64,000 nucleotides of DNA from Allodiplogaster sudhausi (taxonomy: Eukaryota > Nematoda > Chromadorea > Rhabditida > Diplogasteridae), in the NCBI GenBank assembly GCA_945643635.1, contig CALZFC010000021.1, positions 2,926,501 through 2,990,500 of the forward strand, given 5' to 3'. The notes beneath the pieces were generated by a model that saw only the letters and a program-made list of their open reading frames with translations, ran no database searches and was not told the DNA's origin. The position numbers and the translations under genes were made by a program. Numbering within the stretch: the first letter of the stretch is position 1; every line of letters begins with the position of its first letter. Below, piece after piece: positions 29,297 to 42,332 of this stretch.

Positions 29297-32200
29297 ATGC
29301 TGGGCGAGCAGCAGGAGAACCACGCGGCCGAGTCTGCCGGGCAGCGGCTTCCGCTTCCGCCGCGGAACCCGTACGCGGATGAGATCTCGCGCCGCTTCTG
29401 CGACGCCGTCGACACGCTCATGCGGAAGCGGAGAGAGCGGCCGGGCGAGCCGATCGAGCAGCTCTACCGAGAGGCGCCCTTCCGCATCGATGACGAGAGT
29501 CAGTCAGAGCAGCAATACTCTCTCCATCTCCACCACTCTCTCCCTCTCGCTATCTATCTTTCTTTCTTTCTGAGAACTGTTGTGAGCGTCTACAGTATAC
29601 CAGGCCAAAAACCTACATAGAATATTTACAGTATACCTTGAGATTGCCTACTGTAATACTTCATTTAACATGATTTTGTTTCTCGAGTGGTGATTTCCGC
29701 TGAAGGAGTCTGAAAGTTGATAGAAAGCTCTTCAAACAGCACCATCAGCTAAAAAGTAGAAAGTTTTTGAGTAATAATGGCAATATTAAAAAGATAAAGA
29801 AAAGCTGATTTCAGTGCAAGAGTTCGAGAAGTACCGCGAACTCTACGACCAGCTCCGTGAGTTCCAGGCGCTTCAGCGAGGAGAGACCCTCCGCGATTGC
29901 GGCAATGCCAACGAAGCGTTAGTGTTCTCTCTCTCTCCCTTTCTCTGTTTTTCTCTCTATCTCTCCCCTCTCTGTTTCTCGTTCACTCTTTTTCTCATTC
30001 AGTCTCTCTCTCTCTCTCTCTCTCTCGCTGCTTGTCTTCGTTCTCTCGTTGTCATCTCCTACTATATTTCTTTTTTTGATCTTTTCTGCGTTATATTTTA
30101 CCCTCAAGATTAATGATAGTAATAGAGTACTAAGAATGTGTGACGTAAGGAGCTGATATTGGAACAACCAAAGAGTGCGTCTTTGATTTTGACGCGTTGT
30201 AGAAAGATCTGCACCACCACTTTGCAGACAGAGATCAGCTGAGCCGAACCGTCATTCGAATCTAGTTTTTGTTGTAGTTTTACTCTTACTGTATTTGTTT
30301 TTTTTATTGCTTGAGTGAATTTCACTGTTTCCTTTGGTCTTTGATAACGACCATAGCTCCTTTATCTTCCACAGAAAGTGATGCTGTTGATCTTAGAGGG
30401 TTTTTTTTTCGTTGGGTAAGGTAGTCAAGCAGATTAGATTCGGTTCCAAGGGGAGACTAGTTCATTAGCAGACCTGACGGCGCCGACCTCTCGCCATGAG
30501 AAGCATGGAGCGGAATAGACTTTGATGAAGATGTAATTTCCAGTGGTCTCTCCGGTCGCCACGGAGGCCGCCTCACGGTGGAAGAGGAGATGGAGGCGAG
30601 GCGGAAGAAGCTCGAGCGCGAACTCGCTGCAGCTGCTGCTGATCTGTGCGATAGGCTGACGGATCGAGGAACAGGTGAAATTCTTTCCATAACTAGACTC
30701 TTTTCTTCTAGCTCGCCTTCCTTGTCTATCTCTCCTTCCCTCCTTCTCTCGCTCTCGCTTCCTCTCTCCACATCCGTCCTTGAGATCATTTTTCTTTTTT
30801 TATGCATCTTTTTTAAAAGCCTATTTACTTCATTTTCTCTCCCGCGCACAGACAAATAGCTCCACGCAGTCTAGCTGGCGCAAGAGCAATGAACGGTGAT
30901 GATCGGATGCCGCTTTAGCCGCCCTTTTAGAAGGTCATCAGCGAGAGAGAGGGAGATAAAGAGGGAGAGGGAGAGAGAGAGAGAGAGTGTGTGATGTTAG
31001 CAGCCTGCAAAATGGACAGCGGACTGTTTTGTTGCTCCCTGTGAATGCTTGGACTCCCTCCATGTTCACCACTCGCAATGTCACAACGAGGTTGGATCTC
31101 GTCGAGTGATGAGCAGCGACGAATAAGATAGCATGTGACATCTTCTCCTTCTCCTTCCTCATCTTCGCAGAGTAACCGGTTCACTCCTGCAATTGTGGTC
31201 TTCGTTCTCCTTCTTCCTCTATTTCCCATTCTGTGGTTCCGTTCTGACGAGATCAAAGACGACAACAAAGCAGAGTGACTCAAGCAGAGAATTCCGAGCT
31301 CCCCGCCCCCTCACTCTCATTGTTTAGTCAAGATAATGAGGGATCATTAGAGCTGGGGACATCTATCATTTTTTTAAAGCTATGTTTGGTGGCATATCGA
31401 TAGAAAGACTATAGTCTTGTAAATATAAATATATACATATGTACATATCAACATGAAGTAATTTTCTCTTTGATGTCAGCAGGATTAATGAGTGTAATTT
31501 GCAATTTCTCTGCAGATGCAACGAGTAGCTCGTGCTTGCGCGAGTGGTCGGAGATCGTGGAGCGGACGCCGTGGCTGCGGCGGCAGCTGCGCGGAAGGGA
31601 TGCGGAACACGCGGAAGCGGAAGAGGACGACGAGAGCGAAATGGGAGAGCCGTGCAGCATGAGCCAGGATGTTAGATGGGCCGTCTTGATATCGTTATTA
31701 ATGTCACTGGCGAAATGAACAGGGGTGCACTTAATACCACTTCAAAAATGTTTCGCCTGACAATGAGGCACCCTCGAGTACCTGGCAGTGTGCGAGGATA
31801 TGGGGTGGATCAGGCAAAGTTATGATTGTTTTGATGTGAGATCCTAGAGAACCAACCCCTCGACTTTTCTCGAGTATTCCTTTGGGATCTCCACCCGCAC
31901 ATTTTTGTCTCTCGAAGAGCACCGGACAACCATGCATGATGTTTACGGTGCTATTTGTTCGGGTTGATCGGTCGGAATAGAAAAATGTCAAGGGTGTGCG
32001 AGTTGTTGACATCTGTGAAATGGGATTGTTTATGTTTGGTGTTTCGAGACTCATTAATCATTGAACCTCTCGGAATTATGCAAAAGTATTTGTTGAGGAT
32101 CGCACGTGCGTCCTGTGCGACGAGCGAGTTGCCTGCCCGCAAGCTTCCGCTTGCGCGTCTTCGACCAGCCGCGCCGCCCACTCCAAGATGTCGTGCACCG

Positions 32201-34176
32201 ACGAGGTCATCTTGTTCTTATACTTCTTCTTCCTTCTTTTTAAACATATTTTATCGATAAATCTTTATTTACTCAAACATTCTGAAGTTGAAGAGGGTTG
32301 AGGGTGAATTTATGCGATTATGGTATTTATGATTGTACTCTTAAATTGGTTGATATGAATATGAGAATGAAGTTGATGATCGTTCAGCCGATGCATCCCG
32401 ACCTCTTCTGCGAGCTGCTGCGCCAGTTCTACTCGCGCGGCTGGATGGACGGCTCGGGCGGCGCGATGGCCGCCGTCTCCACCGACAACCGCCTGCTGCT
32501 CTCGCCGTCGTCGCTCCAGAAGGAGCGCGTCAAGGCGTACGAATATACAAATACTATCATTTTTATTATCTTTATCGTTTTCTTATCAACATAAACTCAC
32601 TTCTCTTTTCCAGCTTAGTAGAACTAAATGTTTTTTTGAAATAAACACCTACATATGTATTCTCTTTCTTCACCGATGGGGGAGGTTTTCAAAATATTAC
32701 GAGTAAAAAATGTAGTATATATATATGTAAATTTCAGATGTGATTTGTTTGTAACTCGCTCGGGCGACCTCTTTGGCACACCGAACCGCCCGACATGCTC
32801 GCCAAAGCTCAAGGAAACTGCTTGCGCCGGTGTCTTCCGACTGATCATGCAGCGAACGCGTTCGGCATTCTTTCAATTTTTTCACTCTTAATTTATTGGC
32901 TATTAATTAAGCCCATTGCTTCCCTACATCATTATTGTTTTTTTTATTATTACTTTCAACCATTCTCTGAGTTAATGTTTTCCTTCCCTATTCGAATTTA
33001 ATTCCACATCATGCCAATGTGCTCCATTGTCGCCGATTTCAGACAATTTAGAAGATTACCATTTATGCAGGAGCGCAGTGCGTCATTCACACGCACTCCG
33101 TTTCTGCCAATCTGCTCACAAATTTGATCGCCGACAACGAATTTCGCATCTCGCACCAAGAGTACATCAAGGGTGTGGCTTCTTTCATGTTATTACTCTA
33201 TGCCTTTTCTTATGCATCCAAAAAATGTTTATCGTAATTTACTGTGCTTACTGGGAGCGCACTTGTTTTTTGTTGTAAAGAGTGATAATTATACAGCATG
33301 CCTGATTGAAGAAGGTAGTCATGAAGAGCAAATTTCCAGGCATCTACGACATGCAGCGCCAGGAGAACATGGACAACACGGATCTCTTGATCGTGCCAAT
33401 CATAGAGAATCGACCGACGGAGAATCTGCTCGAGCCTGTACAGTACTCTTTCTTTCTTTCATATCTTTATTATATTGGTCATCGCTCATCAAATTATGAT
33501 TATATTCTACTTTTTTTGAAATTCTAAAATGCAGTTAATTTTCATTTAGATTACCCTTCAATTTACCTATTACCTGCAGTTCTGACGGTGCAAACTAAAA
33601 AAAACCCGCGTTTTTGCCCTTTTTGTGATATTTGTTCAGTGTCGGAAAAACATTACATTCAAAATTTATCACCGTCATAAATACATTCTTATTGGTGTCA
33701 AGAGATTATAATGCCCCTTTCTCAGCTCGTCCACGACCTCTTCGAGAGCTTCTCCTACCCGGGCACGACGGCGCTGCTCGTTCGGGGTCACGGCGCGTTC
33801 ATCTGGGGACCGACCTGGCAGAAGGCTAAGATTATGTAAGGCCTCATGCTCTTTTTCTTTTCCTCTTTCCATCATTTTTTATGTTATTGTAATTTTCATG
33901 TGTTTTCGCTAGACAATGTATGATGCATTGAGCGAGGAAATCAAATAGTGCTTATTTCAACTGTCTTTTCCATTGAGGACGGAGTGCTACGAGTACCTCT
34001 TCGAGCTGGCCGTCAAGATGCTGCAGCATGGCGTGCCGCTGACTCGGCCGGGCGCGCGCGATCGAACAGACCCCTCCGCCGACCCCTCCGCCCCTCCCGA
34101 AGACGAGCTCTTCTTTGGCGCCGGCGGCGACATGGACCATGACGACGCTGCCGCGTCGGCGCCAAGTGGGCCATAG
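29297..34176 (+). CDS. mtnB: Coiled-coil-like N-terminus joined in frame to methylthioribulose-1-phosphate dehydratase (MtnB/APIP)
   Basis: Eleven exons share one frame: 29297-29498, 29815-29917, 30544-30674, 31516-31670, 32098-32205, 32388-32536, 32738-32859, 33071-33174, 33315-33437, 33726-33835 and 33978-34176; about 501 residues. The last ~274 (from an internal ATG at 32188) form an MtnB/APIP domain of the class II aldolase family, which dehydrates 5-methylthioribulose-1-phosphate in cytosolic methionine salvage. Visible motifs are [27 protein letters not shown], a substrate-side Cys (ETACAGVF), zinc ligands in VIHTHS, the catalytic Glu in [15 protein letters not shown] and the third His in [10 protein letters not shown]. 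The first ~200 residues are charged and helical ([31 protein letters not shown]) and not recognised. [11 protein letters not shown] stretch precedes the internal ATG. Either this is a fusion, or exon 32098-32205 is the 5' exon of a separate mtnB. The tail after the domain is Asp/Pro/Ala-rich. Confidence 0.75.
32188..34176 (+). CDS. mtnB: Alternative stand-alone MtnB reading from the internal ATG
   Basis: ATG at 32188 (MSCTDEPMHPDLF) gives a protein of about 274 residues, close to the usual 240-250 of animal APIP plus a short acidic tail. This is the conventional gene model if the upstream coiled-coil exons belong to another transcript. The frame upstream of the ATG is open across the whole exon, so the sequence alone does not decide between this and the fusion. 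Confidence 0.5.
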
Positions 34177-35957
34177 AATCCCCCCCTCCCCGGATGCCCC
34201 CTCGGGAACACCAAAGATCCGACTCTCTACCAAAGAGAAATTCTTCAACCAAAGCGGCTCAGTCCAAGTTCAGTGTGATTCGATGGAAGAAGAAAACTAC
34301 TTTCCAATGCTCACTATTAGATCTTTTTCATTTGCTTGTGCTGTACGTATATACGCTTAATATTCTTTCTCCGCCTTTCATATCCATACATTTTTAGAGC
34401 CGCCTTCGCTTCAGCGCCTTCGTCTAGGCGTACTATCACTATTCATATGTAGATATTGCATATCATTTAACTGATACATCTTCCGCACTGGTCGTCGCTT
34501 CTCAGACGATCATAAACTTGTCTAGCTTCTACCCTACCGCCTCAGTGCCATTCCGCCTTGTAGCCTTCACTCCTTTCTTTTGTTTTATTCCCGTGCTGTC
34601 TGGCCATTGCTGCTTACAATGATGCATTTGAATGACGACGAATAAAGGATCGCAACGAATTCATCCACAACAGGCTCTGCTCTCCATAAGCTTTTCACGA
34701 CGATCGTGCATCTATTTCGCGAACGTGATGGATTGATGCGGGGATCGATAGCCACACTCACTCTCATTCTTCCTTTCTTCTCTCGCCTTTCTTGCTCCAT
34801 TTCTATTCCCTTTCTGTTTCTATAACTTCTCTAACATTCTCTCCCACAACTTCTCCATCCTTCTCGATGTCCTCACTTTGCATCAGTGGAATGCGTCAAG
34901 ATGCGACCGTGAGGACTCAGAGCGCAGTTGGATCTGAACTGCGGTGTAGAAGAGGAAGGGGAGGGCAAAGGCTCTCAGAAAGAGAGAGGGAAAGAGAGAG
35001 ACAGAAAAAAACGAGAGAAAGAAGGATGCAGAGAAGAGAGAGAGAGAAGCAGAGAGACTTGGAGAGGAAGCTATGGAACATGGAGGTATCGTTGATTGCT
35101 GGGTCGAGTGGTAGAGAGGAAGGATGATGTTAAAAGAGAGAACGTCGACCTGAGAGGCGAAAATGTAGAGAGTGTGTAAACATATAGCTCTCCTGTATAT
35201 CACTCGATTCCTCTCTTTCTTTCTATCTCCTCTCTCTTTCTCCGGACTGGGATAAGTGACTCTCTTAGATTCACTGTCGGATTGGAGAAAGAGACAACGA
35301 TGCGAAAGAGTGATGCCGACGAAGGAATCGGATAACTAAAAGGAAAGTGTGAGGGGGCAGGGTGGAAGAGGAGAGAGAAATAGTGAGGGAAACGAGAGCG
35401 AGAAAGAGAGAGAGGTAGAGAAGGGAATGAAAGCGAGAAGAGACATTGAGAACAGCACCCGTGATGATCATCGACGTGGGGGAATCTCGACGAGAGATGT
35501 CAGGATAGAATAGAAGGAGAGTGAGAGAGATAGAGTGTGTTGGGAGGAGAGCGAGGGCCAAGAGTTATATGTAGAGAGAGAGAAAGAGAGAGACGAATGT
35601 TTGAAGGGGGAAAAGCAGCGAGATCTGCCGGCTGGCAAGAGTACCGCCACTGGTGTTCCACGCTACATTTTTCTCGATTTTTCGCATCTGTCCTCCGCCG
35701 CATCCCCTATATCTTGTTTATCTTTCTGCCCTCTCTCTCTTTCTCTCTCACTCATTCGCTCCTCTCTCTGTCTACTCTCTCTCTCTTCCTTCTCGAATAC
35801 GTGATCGAGACTCAAAGCGCTTCTAACCTTCTCGTCTCCATGGCCCATCTGAGAACGACTATTCAGAACAATCTTAGGAGGGAGGAGGTTATTCTTCTCG
35901 CCGTTTATTCCTCAGTCACGCTTCTTTGTGTCATTTGACACATGCATTCTCTTATTT

Positions 35958-36112
35958 TAGCTCTCTCTCTCCCTCTCTCCCCTCTCTCTCCTCTCTCCCT
36001 CTCTCTCCCTCTCCTCCTCTCCCCCTCTCTCCCTCTCCCCCTCTCTCCCTCTCTCCCTCTCTCCCCCTATCTCCCTCTCTCTCCCTCTCTCTCCCTCTCT
36101 CTCCCTCTCTCC

Positions 36113-36150
<38 letters not shown>
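35958..36150. repeat. Large CT / CCCTCT microsatellite
   Basis: About 190 bp of (CTCTCC)n and (CT)n, the longest pyrimidine tract in the window. Confidence 0.95.
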
Positions 36151-36153
<3 letters not shown>

Positions 36154-36944
36154 AGACACACAAACACACTCTAGCTTCTCAGACTTTACCACAATCCCAA
36201 CCGATCTCCCATCATACTTCTTGTCTCCATCACACGTTCAGTTCTTCCTTGCATCTATTGCTGCTCTTACGCAACCCCCCCCCCCCCCCCGGTGATCAGC
36301 TGGCCCTCTCTGTCCACTTCTTATTAGCCACAGTCCTTCTTCGCTTACTATCGCCCGAGGGAATGCTTAGTTTCCTTTATTGATGGTTGATGGTTGTTTG
36401 GTCTTTGAATTATGACTTCAGATTGTTTATGGCTGTTCTTCCTTGTCTTAAAAAAAAGTATATCTTGTATACAAAAGAAGAGGTCTTTTGCAGTTGTTAA
36501 TGTATTTTTCAATTGATATTTAAATTACTTTACTAATCTATAAGTTTGGGTATGCATTTATTTTATAAGTCGTTATATGAAATGTTATGGACACTCCTCC
36601 TCCTGACAAGAGAATGCAGCTGTGGCTGTGCTCCCACCGCCATTTCCTGCACCACAAGGGCTCTCGGCGGTCCGCATTAGAAAAATGCCTTCGACCAGAT
36701 GTGATTAAGTCGCGAGCACTGCAGACGTGTATTGTCTCTGCGGCGGAATGCGACTTAACATCTCATCTTCTTTTTTTTCTCTCTCTTTATTTTGTCTTTC
36801 TCTTTCTCTCTCTTCTCTCTGCCCCTCACTACTCTCCCTTTTGTTTCGTATTCAGAAGAGGCGACTCGTGCGTAATCTGCTTAGCATACGCCATTGTGTT
36901 GCATGCATGCCAGTGTCTTTCTCATCGGTAAACCTAGCATCGTC

Positions 36945-37035
36945 TCAGTCTCTCTCTCTCCTCTCTCTCTCTCTCCTCTCTCTCTCTCCTCTCTCACTCT
37001 CTCTTTCTCTCTTTATTTATCTCACTCTCTCTATT
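36945..37035. repeat. CT microsatellite
   Basis: CTCTCTCTCCTCTC repeats over about 90 bp, continuing as a looser pyrimidine tract to about 37130. Confidence 0.85.
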
Positions 37036-37335
37036 ATCTTTCGTTTCTTCTCTAGTTCTGTCTCCCTCTTCCTCTTTCTCTGAATGAGTCTTTCCCCCTT
37101 CTCTCTTTCTACCCCCCTCTCCCCACCTCTTTCTTTTGTAGCCCTTTCCTCTTCTTCCACGCAATTCAAGTGGACAACCTCGTAGCATACGAATGTAATA
37201 TCAGAGGTCAACAAGTGTAATTCCTATAATCAGCTATATTTACATGCGAAAAGAGAGATCATCTTCCTCTATTGAGTTAAGTCTGCCTTCTTTCTCTTGC
37301 AATTAATCTGCTGCACTATTAATTTCATCAAGCAC

Positions 37336-37740
37336 CAGAGATTCACGCGGCCCGGCCCGGCCCGGTCCAAGGGCCGGCCGGGACCAAATTTCCAAGGCCC
37401 TCTAGGGCCGGGCCAGGCCCAACCTTGGGCCCAGCCCTGAGCCCGATTGGGCCCGATTTTCAAACATTTGCAAGCGAACATGCTTATGACTGAGCGAATT
37501 CTTATTGCTCATGCATAATATTGTAGCTTGGGAGTTGTATTCCTCTTCAGAATTAAGTAAATGAGGAGCCTTGTGAACGGCATGCTAGAAGGAAAAAATT
37601 TTCGCTTAGAAAATTACGAATTAGAAATTGTAATCAGACGTATTTGAAAATCGGGCCGGAGCGGGCGGGCCCCAAAATTCAAGGGCCCGAAAACTGCGGG
37701 CCGGGCCGGCACAAAAAATTTGGGCCCGCGTGCATCTCTG
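37336..37740. mobile_element. hAT-type MITE, 405 bp, with 8-bp target-site duplication
   Basis: The left end CAGAGATTCACGCGGCCCGG and the right end (reverse complement CAGAGATGCACGCGGGCCCA) form terminal inverted repeats of about 20 bp. The flanks are TCAAGCAC (37328-37335) and TCAAACAC (37741-37748), a target-site duplication of 8 bp with one mismatch, as expected for hAT elements. Inside, GGCCCGGCCC-rich arms flank an AT-rich core with no ORF, so the copy is non-autonomous and would need a transposase from elsewhere. Confidence 0.8.
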
Positions 37741-37934
37741 TCAAACACTGGAATCTGGAAAGTGTTAGTGAAACGACAAAATGAATCCTTCTGAAGAAAA
37801 TAAAATTTTCCTGTTTCTGTTTTAGAGGCTATGCGCTCTTTTGGTCTTTCTAAATAGAAGCGAATTTGAGGAAAGAATGAGAGCGAGATATAGCGAGACT
37901 GTAGATAAGAGAAAGAGAGAGAGAGGCTTAACTG

Positions 37935-38240
37935 AGTGCCTTGAAAAGGTGAAGAGCTGGAAACTGCCGTAAGTCTTTGACCTCGAGCATCATCCTCAGC
38001 CGTTCCTGTTGCCGTAGCCTTGCTCTGCTTTTGCCGGTTTGGTTCCTTACTCTCTCTCTCCTCTCTCTCTATCTCTCTCTCTCTATCTCTCTCTCTCTCC
38101 ATCCCTTCCTCTCCACCTCGCCCTCTTCAATGCATTGCCTTCTATGGCAAACTGTGCCTCAAATGAATCCTACCCTCTCTCATTTGCTGCGCGTATTCTG
38201 TGGTCTTCAGCTTCTTAGCCATTTCAGCCATTTCAGGAGA
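37935..38240 (-). CDS. Two minus-strand helical exon-like islands, gene unknown
   Basis: 38225-38170 reads EMAEMAKKLKTTEYAQQMRE up to a GAGAGG|GTAGGA donor. 38026-37938 reads ARLRQQERLRMMLEVKDLRQ after an acceptor-like AAAAGCAG. Both are charged helices with natural composition, unlike the flanking repeats. Their phases do not match as direct neighbours, so an exon is missing or one boundary is wrong. No family recognised. Confidence 0.25.
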
Positions 38241-38286
38241 AGTCAGAGAAGGAGGGAGATTCAGAGGGAAAGAGAGAGGGAAATAC

Positions 38287-38287
<1 letters not shown>

Positions 38288-38333
<46 letters not shown>
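38288..38333. repeat. GA microsatellite
   Basis: A pure (GA)n run of about 46 bp between purine-rich flanks. Confidence 0.95.
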
Positions 38334-38334
<1 letters not shown>

Positions 38335-39691
38335 GAAATGCAAAGGAGGGGAGTTTGTCCTCCTGGCGAACGACAACAAATCATGGGAGCCGTTCGGCCT
38401 TCACGACACGTTCATGCTCAAGAAGGAGAGGCGATGAGAGCAGAAGGAGAGGGAAAGAGAGGGTTAAAGAGGAAGAGAGAGAGAGAGAGAGAAGAGAGGG
38501 TGAAAGAGAGAGAGAGAGGGAAAGAGACGGAGAGAAAGAGAAAGAAAAACAGAGCAAAGTGCGGACGACCGAAAAGAAACCGCAGAAAAGTGTTGGAGAT
38601 TGCAAGGTATCTTCTTACTCAATCTCTCACTGCCTTTGTTTCGTGCCCACTCTTTCTCGCTCTTCTATTCGCCCATTCTTGCTCTCTCTCTCTCTCTCAC
38701 TATCACCGTCTTCCCTCCTCATCAATCTAGCCCCAAATCTTCTCCCTCTCTTTCTCTCTCGCAGATTATTTCCAGCGCCTAAACCCCCGGAGCAACGGCG
38801 TTACCAAACCGTTTTTTTACGCATTCGTCCGTACCAACGCTTTGAGACTTTTGTTCTTCTACAGCCAATTTCAGCGTCCATTGTATTCTACAGGTGAGAG
38901 AAAGGGCGAAATACGGAGAGAGAAGCAGAGAAAGAGAGGGAGAGAGAAAGAGCAAGATTCATAGCCACCTAATAGTTATCGTCACCGATAATTTTTCCAT
39001 CGCCACAGCCGCTACAGTCTCCTTTCGATCACCAGCCACCCTGTCCCTACATTTCGCGCCTTTTACTGACAAGTACTTGATGTACGCCCGGGTTTGTGAA
39101 CTTACAAAGCGCACATACATATTTGAATGCTCAATGCTATCGTCTAAAAGAAGATATTCATAAAATATCTGGCATGCTTTTTTGTTACCCTTCTCCTCAC
39201 TGTCTCATTTTGCTCTTCTTCACTCCCATATGTCCCTTCACTTCCTCTTTTTATTTGACTTCGTCATATTTTTCTGCTCCCTCACACACGGGATGGCAGG
39301 CATAGAAGTAGAGCAAAGAACAGAGAAACTCGGCGGGCATGGAGATCGACGCGACAAGAAGATTGGATAAATCTCACGCCAGCCCCCAAGGCCCCCCCAC
39401 CCGAATCTCGCATCGATGCTCTTTTATAAGGTGATGTCCAATATTGTATACATCAAACGTCTATACATGGCAGAAGAATGCCCTCAACCCTCTTGCATGC
39501 AACACCTCCACAGGACCTTAAAGTGGCATTCGCACCCATTCCCATCCCTCCTTCTCTCTGCACCTTTCAAGGGTCCGGACGCGCTACTTACCCACTGTCA
39601 TGGCCTCTCTGTCTCTCTCCCCCCTCTCTCTCTTTCTCTCCCCCCCCCTCTCTTTTTCTCTGACTCTCTCCCTCGCTCTCTCTCTCACCCT

Positions 39692-39773
39692 TTCCGCATG
39701 CTCTGCGAACAAAGCGTGCTTTAATTCCGAAGTGTTCATTTCCGGGCTTCCATTCCCACTCGAAGTAAACTGG
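39692..39773 (-). CDS. Minus-strand exon-like island, gene unknown
   Basis: On the minus strand VYFEWEWKPGNEHFGIKARF followed by VRRACGK ends exactly at an AAAG|GTGAGA donor and is preceded by an AATGGCCAG acceptor-like site. Composition is protein-like (Trp, Cys, Gly). No partner exons can be fixed; another island at 40710-40650 minus (YETESVVNKWDLLTR) may belong to the same gene. Confidence 0.25.
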
Positions 39774-39908
39774 CCATTTATGACAATCTCCCATTCCACA
39801 TGGCGTATTAGTGCCCTATAATCGAACTTTTTATATCCTGTTATCATAAAGTTCATACAAACACTCATCTCCATCAGGCTTTCTCTCTCTCTCTCTTTCT
39901 CGCTTTCA

Positions 39909-39948
<40 letters not shown>

Positions 39949-42290
39949 GCAATAAAGCTTCTTCCTCTTTTCTCGCATATGTTTGGTGGTGTCACACAAA
40001 CTTCATCTCCTTTCTCGGGTTTTTTATATATATATTTTTTTTTAAATAACCTTAATCGTAAGTATTTTTGCCCTTCTTCGATGTAAGCTGAATATAACTG
40101 CTTCAAAAGGACTCGTATAAGAATATGTACATACTTATTATGATGTTCTCTCCTTATTTCTCAATTGCGATCTACTTGAGAAGGGTTGTTTTTGGTGTAG
40201 AATATCCTTACACGTACTCCTTTCATCAATACCTTTTTTGTTTGACGGTAAAATGATGGCTGGTCAGCACCGGAATAGTAATTTATGTGTGTCCGGAGAG
40301 AGTTGGTTGTATGCCAAGGTACACTTTCAGAGAGTGCACATAACATGAATGACTGACAAACGACGGCATCGAAGGAAAATTTCCGCTTGGTGTCTGTGAC
40401 GTGAAAAATGTAACGTTTGTGTCTTCTTTGGATGTGGGGAAAGTGTATGTACATAGAGGGAGAGGGAGAAAGAGAGAGAGTGAGAGAGTGCAATGATAAG
40501 GAAATAAGGACGCGAACTGACAGAGTAAGAAAATCGGAAGTGGAAGATGAGGCATTATGTTTCTGCTTTCTCTCCCTCTCTCTCTCTCTGTCTCTCTTAC
40601 TCTCTGTCTCTCGCCATCTCTCCCGCACTCCCTATCTTTAACTCTCGTCAACAGGTCCCATTTGTTGACCACGGACTCGGTTTCATAAGCTAGCACAATT
40701 TTGATTGTTCTGATCTATCGTGAACAATGCTAAACGCGAACATCGTACTCATACACTCAATGCATGCGTGCCAGAGGATGCTCACGTTTCATTTCTCACT
40801 CACCGACATTCTTCCTGTAGCTAGCTTTTCGCCGCACTTGTTCTCTCTTTCTCTCCTTCTCTGTCTCTCCACCCACCTCTCTTTCTTTCCTTCCGTCTCA
40901 TTCCCACTCTTTAAATCTCTTTCTCTTCATCTCTCTGTCTCTCTCCCTCTACCTTTCCCATATCGATGCCCGTTATTACTTGTAGTCTTCAGGTTTTCTA
41001 CAGCTACTATAAAGTTGCCTCTTCTTTTCTCCCACCTGCATCGCCATCTGGCTTGCCCTGCAGATGGCATGCGAAGAAAAGACAGCGAAAAGGTCTCATC
41101 TCGTGTTTTCTTCCAACCTTCTTTCTCATTTCAATGACGAACGGACACATTGATAGGCTCAGATTTTGCTTTCAGAGCTGCGAATATTAAAAAATTTATC
41201 AAAAGCGTGATTCGGCCTTGGCTCAGTATACTGAAATATATTTAATATATTTTAATAGAAACACTTATTCAACCTGTTGGTGCGTTCTTAATCTCTTGCT
41301 TTTTCTTGCTCTCTCTCTCTCTCCCGGCCTCTAATTTTCCCTTCTCCCTAAGTCTCTATCTCTCACTTTCCTTCCCTCTCAGCAAACTTATTGTTTCCCC
41401 CTTTCGCTTTATTCTTTCTCCGTCCATTTCCGCTCTCTGTTTATTTGTTCTGCACAGTCTCCTCGTCTTTCTCTTCTCCGCATCACCGCAATTCCTCTTT
41501 AATATATATTTTTACTGTTGCAATATTAAACTGTGCCTGGCCGTTCGTTCTCTTCTTTGCTTATCTCCTTGAATTTTGGGAGCAATCCCAGTTCATTGCT
41601 TACTTGACATATATACATACATATTTGTATCCACACAAAATGCTGATGTCTTCTTATGAACAGTCTTTACAAGTGCATCTCTCTAGACGCATTCCTGTCT
41701 CCTGCCAAGTGCACGCCATGCGTCTGCTCATTCACGGCTTGGCATCATCACCTTTCCATGAGTTGTGTTTTCCTTTTGGTCATAATAAAGGAGCAACAAA
41801 GTGATTGAAATGCTTGAGAATGCGTGCACGGCCGACAATACGTATGACTGTCTGTATTTCTGTGATTTTTCAGCGGGCCAATTGATTGACTATAACTTTT
41901 ATTTTCATGTTTAGGAAGCAATATTTCAATATAAAATGTAATAAATTTTCTGCTATCCGTACATACATAATTATTTTGTTGCGCCTACATGGAGCTCTTC
42001 ATTCTTGCCCCGTTCCTTTTGCGGGTTACATTCCTGCCCTTGATTGACACCTTGTTCATTCTCGATGTTTTTGTTCTTATTTTCTCAGTTCCCTCTTTCA
42101 ATTAGTCTTGCTCCCTCTCACTTTCTCCTCTATCTCTGTATCTCTTCCCCGATCTGTTTCCCTAACTTTCCTATGTCCTCCTATCCTCATGACATATCCA
42201 GCCGATGGGCTGTGAGTGATATCGCTTTGTGATTGTGTGTGAATGGTATCTTGCATGTGTAACAGGCGGTTTTTTTCTCGTTTTGCTCTT

Positions 42291-42291
<1 letters not shown>

Positions 42292-42330
<39 letters not shown>
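42292..42330. repeat. CT microsatellite
   Basis: A pure (CT)n run of about 36 bp. Confidence 0.9.

Positions 42331-42332
<2 letters not shown>

Noticed and set aside
35926..36295. 117-codon and other overlapping ORFs of LSPSLPLS type
   Set aside because: Encoded by the (CTCTCC)n tract in several frames; not a gene.
38334..38420. Plus-strand exon KGGEFVLLANDNKSWEPFGL
   Set aside because: Attractive composition but no donor before a stop, and it abuts the GA tract; not supported as an exon.
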